DNA of 10,875 nucleotides from an uncultured Eubacteriales bacterium (GTDB taxonomy: Bacteria; Bacillota; Clostridia; Christensenellales; Borkfalkiaceae), in assembly GCA_905211955.1 (NCBI GenBank), contig CAJMCT010000031.1, positions 1 to 10,875 on the forward strand. The letters are read 5' to 3'. Shown here one piece after another: positions 5,021-10,875 of the stretch. Position numbers and translations under genes: made by a program. Below the pieces are notes generated by a model. That model was not told where the DNA came from and did not search any database. It saw only the letters and a list, made by a program, of their open reading frames with translations. Numbering within the stretch: position 1 is the first letter of the stretch; the number at the start of each line of letters is the position of its first letter.

Positions 5021-6994
5021 TTATTTATTTAAGAGTGCTTTTGCCTTAGCAACTACGTTTTCTACGGTGAAGCCGTATTTAACGAAAAGTTTACCAGCGG
5101 GAGCCGAAGCACCAAACGTTTCCATACCAATGATATCGCCGTCGATACCAACGTATTTATACCAACTCATAGGAGCGCCTGCTTCAACTGCAAGTCTTGC
5201 ACGAACGCCGTTGGGGAGAACGCTTTCTTTATATTTAGCAGTTTGCTTATCGAAGTCTTCCATACAGGGCATAGAAACTACTCTTGCATCGATACCGTCT
5301 TTAGCGAGTTCTTCTTTAGCCTTAACGATAAGGTTAACTTCGCTACCACTTGCCATTAAGATAACGTCAGGGTTTTTCTTAGCGCTATCGCAAAGGATAT
5401 AACCGCCCTTGAACGCGTCTTTACCGGTACCTTCAAGCATGGGAAGGGTTTGACGAGAAAGGAAGAGCGCCGAAGGAACTTTATTGGTAATAGCCTTAAT
5501 CCAAGCGGCAGTAGTTTCTCTGCCGTCAGCAGGACGATATACGTTAAAGTCGGGCATAGCACGAAGCCCTGAGAGTTGTTCGATGGGTTGGTGGGTAGGT
5601 CCGTCTTCGCCAACACCGATAGAATCGTGGGTTAAGATGTAGGGGATAGGAAGTTCCATAATTGCCGACATACGCATTGCGTTCTTCATATAGTCGGAGA
5701 AAACTGCAAACGTTGCGCAGTAGGGGATAACTCCACCGTGTAAGTACATACCATTACAAATTGCACTCATTGCGTGTTCGCGAATACCGAAGTGGATATT
5801 AGAACCGCTCTTGTCGTTAGGTAAGAATTCGCCTCTTGCCTTCATGTTGGATTTGTTAGCAGGTGCTAAGTCTGCGCTACCACCGATAAGGTTGGGGATA
5901 TATTTTGCAAGTTTATTAAGAACGGTTGCACCGTATCCACGTGAAGCATCGTCCTTTTCGAATTGCCAAAGTTCTTCGATATCTTCGAGTTTGGGCATTT
6001 CGTTTTTCTTCCAAGCCAAATATTCTTTAGCAAGTTCAGGATATTGTTCGCTATAAGCCTTAAACATTGCCTTCCAAGCCTTCTCTGCACGTTTGCCTTT
6101 ATTTGCGAACTTTTTGCAGTGTTTAAATACTTCTTCGGGAACTTCAAAGGGTGCGTAGTCATAGCCTAAGTTCTTCTTTAAGGTAGCAACGCCTTCTTCA
6201 CCTAAGGGTGCGCCGTGGCAACTTGCTTTGCCTTGTAAGTGTGAACCAAATCCGATTTCAGACTTGATAACTATAAGTGAAGGCTTGCTCTTTTCTGCTT
6301 TAGCCTTTTTGATTGCACGGTTTAATGCGTTTAAGTCGTTAGCATCTTTAACCTTAATAACTTGCCAACCCATTGCTTCGTGACGTTTACCAACGTCTTC
6401 AGTAAAGGTAATGTCGGTATCGCCTTCGATGGTAATATCGTTATCGTCGTATAAAACGATAAGTTTACCAAGACCTAGAGCGCCTGCAAGAGAAGCCGCT
6501 TCGTTTTCGATACCTTCTTGCATACAACCGTCGCCACAAAGAGCGTAGGTGTAGTGATCAACGATGGGGAAGCCTTCTTTGTTGAACTTTTCAGCAAGGT
6601 AAGCTTCAGCCATTGCCATACCAACTGCGTTTGCAATACCTTGTCCTAACGGGCCGGTACTAGTTTCAACACCGGGGCATACGCGGTATTCAGGGTGGCC
6701 TGCGGTTTTGCTGTCTAATTGACGGAAGTTCATAATATCTTCTTTAGTAAGACCGAAGCCGAAAAGATAATAAAGAGCATAGTCGAGCATAGAGCCGTGA
6801 CCTGCTGATAAAACAAATCTGTCCCTATTGTCAAAAGCAGTGTCCTTGGGGTTGAATACCATATTGGTAAAAGCAGCATAGCCGATAGGCGCTGCACCAA
6901 GGGGAAGACCGGGGTGACCGGAGTTTGCTTTTTGAATTGCTTCCGCAGATAAAACACGGATAGCGTTAACTGTAAGTTGCTTTACGTCGTTCAT
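5021..6994 (-). CDS. tkt: Transketolase
   Basis: This complete 657-residue enzyme, of usual length for the family, transfers a two-carbon ketol unit between sugar phosphates in the non-oxidative pentose phosphate pathway, with thiamine diphosphate and a divalent metal. In order: SGHPGLPLG with catalytic His27, GHGS (His66), AGHPE (His100), GPLGQG (114-119), and the thiamine-diphosphate/metal motif starting GDG (154-156) and ending near NDI with Asn185. The pyrimidine-binding domain has GIREHAM with the catalytic Glu406, HD (456-457) and EDGPTHQP (His468). The C-terminal domain starts near 540 and holds EAGAPMSW (604-611). Substrate-phosphate residues include Arg514 in SRQ. All expected catalytic residues are present. 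ATG at 6994 has AGGAGG (7001-7006) 6 nt upstream. It is a single-gene unit, read opposite to its neighbours. Confidence 0.97.
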   Translation of the reverse strand: MNDVKQLTVNAIRVLSAEAIQKANSGHPGLPLGAAPIGYAAFTNMVFNPKDTAFDNRDRFVLSAGHGSMLDYALYYLFGFGLTKEDIMNFRQLDSKTAGHPEYRVCPGVETSTGPLGQGIANAVGMAMAEAYLAEKFNKEGFPIVDHYTYALCGDGCMQEGIENEAASLAGALGLGKLIVLYDDNDITIEGDTDITFTEDVGKRHEAMGWQVIKVKDANDLNALNRAIKKAKAEKSKPSLIVIKSEIGFGSHLQGKASCHGAPLGEEGVATLKKNLGYDYAPFEVPEEVFKHCKKFANKGKRAEKAWKAMFKAYSEQYPELAKEYLAWKKNEMPKLEDIEELWQFEKDDASRGYGATVLNKLAKYIPNLIGGSADLAPANKSNMKARGEFLPNDKSGSNIHFGIREHAMSAICNGMYLHGGVIPYCATFAVFSDYMKNAMRMSAIMELPIPYILTHDSIGVGEDGPTHQPIEQLSGLRAMPDFNVYRPADGRETTAAWIKAITNKVPSALFLSRQTLPMLEGTGKDAFKGGYILCDSAKKNPDVILMASGSEVNLIVKAKEELAKDGIDARVVSMPCMEDFDKQTAKYKESVLPNGVRARLAVEAGAPMSWYKYVGIDGDIIGMETFGASAPAGKLFVKYGFTVENVVAKAKALLNK

Positions 6995-7004
6995 TTTATT
7001 CCTC

Positions 7005-7034
7005 CTAATAAACGTGTAGATTACTAATAAACGT
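7005..7034 (-). repeat. 11-bp direct repeat in the transketolase leader, including the Shine-Dalgarno
   Basis: ctaataaacgt occurs at 7005-7015 and 7024-7034 (plus strand), 19 bp apart. In the mRNA this is ACGTTTATTAG twice; the copy nearer the gene runs directly into AGGAGG. It may be a small duplication or a binding site acting on translation; the sequence does not tell. Confidence 0.6.
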
Positions 7035-7054
7035 TTTTATTCAAAACACATAAT

Positions 7055-7083
7055 ATTATAAAGCAAAACGGTGGGTTTTACAA
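7055..7083 (-). promoter_or_regulatory. Sigma-A promoter of transketolase
   Basis: On the minus strand TTGTAA (7083-7078) is followed after 17 bp by a perfect TATAAT (7060-7055). The predicted leader is about 55 nt. Its -35 box is 30 bp from the -35 box of the divergent proS promoter. Confidence 0.78.
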
Positions 7084-7113
7084 GGGTTTTTAACTAAATA
7101 CTTTCAAAAAAAC

Positions 7114-7142
7114 TTGTTAATTCTAAAAGCGTGTGATATAAT
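7114..7142 (+). promoter_or_regulatory. Extended -10 promoter of the proS operon
   Basis: TTGTTA (7114-7119) is followed after 17 bp by a perfect TATAAT (7137-7142), preceded by the extended -10 TG (7134-7135). The leader from about 7149 to the ATG is only ~35 nt, too short for a T-box element, which many Gram-positive tRNA-synthetase genes carry. Confidence 0.85.
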
Positions 7143-7183
7143 TACAATTAGATAAAAATGCAAAAATTTAGGCGGAGATAAAA

Positions 7184-8614
7184 ATGGCTGAAAAACAGTT
7201 TGTAAAACAAATAGCGGACATCGAAGAAAACTTTACCCAATGGTATACCGACGTGGTATTAAAAACCGAACTCGTTGACTACGGCCCCGTTAAGGGCACT
7301 ATGGTTATTCGTCCGTACGGTTATGCAATTTGGGAAAATATCCAAAAAGACTTAGATAAAAGGTTTAGAGAAACAGGGGTAAAAAACGCATACTTTCCCA
7401 TGTTTATTCCACAAAGTTTTTTGATGAAGGAAGCAGAACACGTTGAAGGTTTTGCTCCCGAAGTTGCGGTCGTCACCCACGCAGGTGGTGAAAAACTTGC
7501 TGAACCGCTTATCGTTCGCCCGACCAGTGAAACTATTATCGGACATATGTATTCTAAGTGGCTTAAAAGTTATAGAGATTTACCTATTCTAATAAACCAA
7601 TGGGCTAACGTAGTCAGATGGGAAAAAACCACGCGTCCTTTCCTTAGAACGAGCGAATTTTTATGGCAAGAAGGTCACACCGTTCACGCAACCGAAGAAG
7701 AAGCAATGGAAGAAACCTTAAAAATGCTTAACGTTTATAAATCGTTTGCTGAAGAAACGCTTGCCATCCCTGTATTTACAGGTAGAAAAACCGAAAAGGA
7801 AAAATTTGCGGGCGGTCTTGCAACCTTTGGTATGGAAGCAATGATGCTTGACGGAAAGAGTTTACAAGCAGGTACTTCTCACTACTTTGGTCAAAACTTT
7901 ACCAAGGCGTTCGATATTCAATTCCTTGATAAAGATGGTAAATTAAAATACGGTTATTCGACAAGTTGGGGTGTTTCGACGCGTCTTATCGGCGCAATTA
8001 TTATGGCGCACGGCGATCAACGTGGCCTTGTTCTTCCCCCGATGGTTGCTCCTATCCAAGTAGTTATCGTTCCCGTTGCTGCACATAAGGGCGGTGTAAT
8101 AGAAAAGGCAAAAGAAATAGAAAGCGCTTTAATTAAAGCAGGTATTCGTGCCGAAGTGGATACGAGAGATATGAGCCCCGGTTGGAAGTTTAACGAGTGG
8201 GAAATGAAAGGTGTTCCACTCCGTATTGAAATCGGACCTAAGGATATTGAAAACAACCAAGCGGTACTCGTTCGTCGTGACAATTTGGAAAAGACGTTCG
8301 TTTCGTTAGACGGTTTAACCGACACTGTAGCAGGGCTTATGGAAGAAATTCAAAAGGCAATGCTTATCAAGTCTAAAGAAAGACGCGATAAAAAAATCGT
8401 ATATGCCGATAGTTTAGACGGTATACTTAGCGGTGTAGAAGGGAAGAATTTCGTTAAGGCAGGCTGGTGCGGTTGTAGAGAGTGCGAAGACAAGGTTAAA
8501 GAATATGCTCAAGCAACGGCAAGGGTTATGGATGAAACGGAAGCCGTTCCCGAAAAATGCGCTATTTGTGGAAAACCCGCAAAACATATGGTTATTTTTG
8601 CACGCGCTTATTAA
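7184..8614 (+). CDS. proS: Prolyl-tRNA synthetase, short type-3 form
   Basis: This 476-residue class II synthetase charges tRNA-Pro with proline. Class II motif 1 lies near 35-61, PTSE is at 113-116, motif 2 starts at RWE (145-147) and continues to RTSEFLWQEGHT (155-166), and motif 3 is around 261-285 with MAHGDQRGLVLPP. The anticodon-binding domain begins near PIQVVIVPV (290-298). A C-terminal zinc-like domain has Cys429, Cys431, Cys434, Cys459 and Cys462, and the protein ends in a Tyr, as in the archaeal/eukaryote-like form. The roughly 180-residue editing insertion of the long bacterial form is absent. This short form is common in Clostridia and also in archaea and eukaryotes. The start is ATG with GGCGGAG (7171-7177) 6 nt upstream. 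It leads an operon with the following membrane protein and mnmE. Confidence 0.97.
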   Translation: MAEKQFVKQIADIEENFTQWYTDVVLKTELVDYGPVKGTMVIRPYGYAIWENIQKDLDKRFRETGVKNAYFPMFIPQSFLMKEAEHVEGFAPEVAVVTHAGGEKLAEPLIVRPTSETIIGHMYSKWLKSYRDLPILINQWANVVRWEKTTRPFLRTSEFLWQEGHTVHATEEEAMEETLKMLNVYKSFAEETLAIPVFTGRKTEKEKFAGGLATFGMEAMMLDGKSLQAGTSHYFGQNFTKAFDIQFLDKDGKLKYGYSTSWGVSTRLIGAIIMAHGDQRGLVLPPMVAPIQVVIVPVAAHKGGVIEKAKEIESALIKAGIRAEVDTRDMSPGWKFNEWEMKGVPLRIEIGPKDIENNQAVLVRRDNLEKTFVSLDGLTDTVAGLMEEIQKAMLIKSKERRDKKIVYADSLDGILSGVEGKNFVKAGWCGCRECEDKVKEYAQATARVMDETEAVPEKCAICGKPAKHMVIFARAY

Positions 8615-8636
8615 TAGAACGCATATTTTTAGTAAG

Positions 8637-8658
8637 CCTTAAATAAGTTTTAAGGGGG
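8637..8658 (+). promoter_or_regulatory. Hairpin overlapping the Shine-Dalgarno of the membrane-protein gene
   Basis: ccttaaa (8637-8643) and tttaagg (8649-8655) form a 7-bp stem with a 5-nt loop. The right arm includes the first half of the ribosome site aaggggg (8652-8658), so folding could limit translation of the next gene. As a terminator it would be weak, since GGG and not a U-tract follows the stem. Confidence 0.4.
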
Positions 8659-8668
8659 TTTATAATTA

Positions 8669-9511
8669 ATGATTGAATATATTGGTATGGACGGCGCGAC
8701 GATGGCGGTACCTAACGGATGGGTATGGGCTATCGGTGCTATAATACTTGCCGTCATTATAGGATTTTACGTGCTTCGCGGTATAGGTCTTTCTAAACTC
8801 GCTAAGCGCGAAGGTATAAAACTTTGGTATTTTTCTTGGATACCGTTTTTATGGTTCTACGTTGCAGGCAAACTTTGCGTAAACGTTAGATTTTTTGAAA
8901 AACCGTTCAAAAATTTTGCTCTTTTTGCAGTGCTTACTTGCGGTATTATCGAACTTATCTCGGTTGTGATTACGTTTTTACTGTACGTCCCAATCGTTAA
9001 GTTTTTCTTGCAAGGCGAAACAATTATGATTTCGGCTTATAAAGAATATATACCAAGCGGATGCACGGTGTTTAACACTGGCAGTATGTATTTGGGGCTT
9101 TCTGGTTTTATTGATCCGTATTCTGAAACTTTTTGGTCGGTTATTAACGTGGTTAACACCGTTTCGGGAATTTTAGATTTACTTTCAATCATTATCCAAA
9201 TAATGATTTTCTCTAACATATTTAGAAGTTTCTTGCCAAGGCACAGTTTTGTTGCTACGATATTTAGTTTCTTCGGATTTTTCGGTCCGTTTATCTTTGC
9301 GGTTAGAAACAACGAAAGATTCGATTATCAAGAATATATGAAAAGAAGATATCAAGCCTTTTACGGAAACAACTATCCTTACGGACAAAACGGTGTAAAC
9401 AACGATGCTAACCAAAAGCCCGAAGAAAAAACGCCTTTTGACGAGTTTGAAGATAGTCAAAATAAAACCGAAAAGAATAACGACGATAATAATCCTTTTA
9501 GTGAATTTTAA
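8669..9511 (+). CDS. Multi-pass membrane protein with polar C-terminal tail, unknown function
   Basis: This 280-residue integral membrane protein has about five hydrophobic segments: roughly 17-38, 52-70, 83-113, 155-182 (one or two) and 193-213. The loop after the first segment reads GLSKLAKREGIKLWYFSWIPF, a pattern seen in uncharacterised Clostridia membrane proteins. Residues 214-240 are rich in Tyr, Arg and Asn, and 241-280 form an acidic, Asn-rich, probably disordered cytoplasmic tail containing PFDEF (256-260) and, at the very end, PFSEF (276-280). There is no signal peptide cleavage site. ATG at 8669 follows aaggggg by 10 nt; Met7 is a possible alternative. It lies 54 nt after proS and 15 nt before mnmE, with no clear terminator or promoter, so it is probably in the same operon. 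I do not recognise a named family, and its neighbours do not explain it. Confidence 0.85.
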   Translation: MIEYIGMDGATMAVPNGWVWAIGAIILAVIIGFYVLRGIGLSKLAKREGIKLWYFSWIPFLWFYVAGKLCVNVRFFEKPFKNFALFAVLTCGIIELISVVITFLLYVPIVKFFLQGETIMISAYKEYIPSGCTVFNTGSMYLGLSGFIDPYSETFWSVINVVNTVSGILDLLSIIIQIMIFSNIFRSFLPRHSFVATIFSFFGFFGPFIFAVRNNERFDYQEYMKRRYQAFYGNNYPYGQNGVNNDANQKPEEKTPFDEFEDSQNKTEKNNDDNNPFSEF

Positions 9512-9526
9512 GGTAATAGAATAGGT

Positions 9527-10861
9527 ATGACAAACGATAACATTTCGGCAATATCCACAAGCCTTGGTGCAAGTGGTGTTGCCGTTATTAGAATAAGCGG
9601 TAGCACACCCTTAAAGGTTGCCGAAAAAATGTTTTTCCCCGTCGGCAAGGTTAAAGTTTTAGACTTTGAACCTAACAAAATGTACGTGGGCGAAATTGAT
9701 TGCGGTGGGTTTAAGGACTTTGGCATGTGCGTATACTTTAAAGCCCCCAAGAGTTTTACGGGGGAAGACACCGTGGAGTTTCACTCTCACGGCGGTGTAG
9801 CAATTACGCGTGGGATACTTAAAACTACCCTAAAAAACGGCGCAAGGCTTGCCACTAACGGCGAGTTTACAAAGCGCGCGTTTATGAACGGAAAATTATC
9901 ACTTTCTTCGTGTGAAGGGCTTATCGATATGATTAACGGTGAAACGGAAGCCCAAGCAAAAGCAGGATATTCGCTTTACCGCGAAAGACTTAATAAAAAG
10001 GTTAACGAAATGCAAGACCTTTTAACCGACGCCCTTTGCGAAATCGACGCGGATATGGACTTTCCGGAAGAAGATTTAGAACTTGATTCTCACGATAAGG
10101 TTAAAGAAATTTTAGAAAAAGTCGTTTTCGACCTAAAAGAACTTATCTCTACCTACCGTGCAGGTAGAACGGTTTTAAGCGGTGTAAAAGTAGGCATTGT
10201 AGGAAAGCCGAACACGGGCAAAAGTTCACTACTAAACGCGCTACTTTCTTATGAAAAGGCGATAGTATCCGATATACCTGGAACAACGAGAGATATAGTT
10301 GAAGGCTCTTTGGATATTAAGGGCGTAAGGTTTAACTTTTTCGATACCGCAGGTATTAGAGAGTCTGAAGACAAAATTGAAGAAATAGGCGTTTCTATGT
10401 CTAAAAAGGTTTTATTAGATAGCGATCTTATAATCTTTGTGTTAGACGGAACGGCTTGTGATAAAGACGATGAGATTTATTCGTTAGTAAAGGATAAAAA
10501 TCTTATAACAGTACTAAATAAAAGTGATTTAGGCGAGTTTAACGACGAGCGCGCGGATATTAAGATATCGGCAAAAGAAAATTTAAACATTGACCTTTTA
10601 AGGGATATGATGTACGGAAAAACCGTTGGAAACGGCATTGACCTTAACGGCGATTTTATTTGTGAAGAAAGGCATTTTGAAGCGCTAACTCGTGCAAAAG
10701 ACAAATTAGAAGTTGCGTTATCTAATACTGAATTAGTGACGCTTGACCTTCTTTCGATAGATATTAAAGAAGGGTGGGATGCTCTTGGCGAAATATCTGG
10801 AAAGACGGCTACTGAAGAAATAATAAACGGAATTTTTTCTAAATTCTGTGTTGGTAAGTAG
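9527..10861 (+). CDS. mnmE: tRNA uridine-34 modification GTPase MnmE
   Basis: This complete 444-residue cytoplasmic GTPase works with MnmG to add (carboxymethyl)aminomethyl groups to wobble uridine-34 of certain tRNAs, using a methylene-tetrahydrofolate-derived carbon. The N-terminal folate-binding domain (1-120) has VAVIRISG (18-25), FTGEDTVEFHSHGG (77-90) and EFTKRAFMNGK (113-123). The G domain, inserted in a helical domain, shows G1 GKPNTGKSS (226-234), G2 TTRD (253-256), G3 DTAG (273-276) and G4 NKSD (331-334). The C-terminal FCVGK (440-444) carries the catalytic Cys441. The folate-domain motif has Ser87 where HCHGG is common. The ribosome site is weak: aaggt lies 12 nt upstream, close to the stop of the previous gene (15 nt away), suggesting coupled translation. 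A new start codon follows 7 nt after its stop. Confidence 0.97.
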   Translation: MTNDNISAISTSLGASGVAVIRISGSTPLKVAEKMFFPVGKVKVLDFEPNKMYVGEIDCGGFKDFGMCVYFKAPKSFTGEDTVEFHSHGGVAITRGILKTTLKNGARLATNGEFTKRAFMNGKLSLSSCEGLIDMINGETEAQAKAGYSLYRERLNKKVNEMQDLLTDALCEIDADMDFPEEDLELDSHDKVKEILEKVVFDLKELISTYRAGRTVLSGVKVGIVGKPNTGKSSLLNALLSYEKAIVSDIPGTTRDIVEGSLDIKGVRFNFFDTAGIRESEDKIEEIGVSMSKKVLLDSDLIIFVLDGTACDKDDEIYSLVKDKNLITVLNKSDLGEFNDERADIKISAKENLNIDLLRDMMYGKTVGNGIDLNGDFICEERHFEALTRAKDKLEVALSNTELVTLDLLSIDIKEGWDALGEISGKTATEEIINGIFSKFCVGK

Positions 10862-10868
10862 GTAAATT

Positions 10869-10875
10869 ATGGTAA
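10869..10875 (+). CDS. First two codons of a downstream gene, possibly mnmG (cut by window end)
   Basis: An ATG-GTA begins 7 nt after the mnmE stop, with agg (10860-10862) 6 nt upstream. In many Bacillota mnmG (gidA), the partner of MnmE, follows at this spacing. With only seven bases visible the identity is a guess from gene order. Confidence 0.3.

Noticed and set aside
7143..7183. T-box riboswitch ahead of proS
   Set aside because: The leader is only ~35 nt; there is no room for a specifier stem and antiterminator, and no T-box sequence is seen.
8661..8666. TATAAT just ahead of the membrane-protein start
   Set aside because: No -35 box stands at the right distance (8638-8643 is cttaaa), and a start there would fall inside the coding region.

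Overview
The window is an AT-rich bacterial chromosome segment, most likely from a Gram-positive Bacillota of the Clostridia type, perhaps a gut lineage. The evidence is near-consensus sigma-A promoters (TTGACA-N17-TATAAT), AGGAGG ribosome sites, short U-tailed hairpin terminators, a Cys-lipobox lipoprotein, and a short 'type 3' prolyl-tRNA synthetase. The genus cannot be told from the sequence alone.

Layout. (1) Positions 1-652 are the 3' end of a ribosomal RNA operon: the last ~320 nt of 23S rRNA including the sarcin-ricin loop, a ~213 nt spacer without a tRNA but with a good promoter-like sequence, and a complete 5S rRNA followed by a terminator. (2) Positions 653-1057 hold no gene. They carry hairpins, a 16-bp direct repeat, and two inverted copies of the 3' part of the 5S gene, which look like remnants of rRNA-operon rearrangement. 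(3) Positions 1058-2983 hold two single-gene units, each with its own promoter and terminator: a lipoprotein of unknown family and an EamA/DMT-type transporter. (4) Positions 3009-3529 hold a low-molecular-weight protein tyrosine phosphatase whose -10 box ends 6 nt before the start codon and which lacks a ribosome site, so a leaderless mRNA is likely. (5) Positions 3548-5006 form a two-gene operon: a small four-cysteine protein with a Lys/Ala tail and a kinase resembling N-acetylhexosamine 1-kinase, ending in a bidirectional terminator. (6) Positions 5021-7083 hold transketolase on the minus strand, facing that terminator. (7) Divergent promoters separate it from a rightward operon (7114 to the window end): proS, an unrecognised multi-pass membrane protein, mnmE, and the first codons of a further gene that would be mnmG if the common gene order holds.

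Most of the content is housekeeping: ribosome components, tRNA charging, tRNA wobble modification and the pentose phosphate pathway. I see no phage, transposase, CRISPR array or defence system. The points most worth a second look are the 5S-derived inverted repeats, the promoter-like sequence inside the 23S-5S spacer, the leaderless phosphatase with an insertion beside its catalytic Asp, the Cys4/Lys-tail protein paired with a sugar kinase, and the membrane protein with a repeated PF(D/S)EF tail motif between proS and mnmE.
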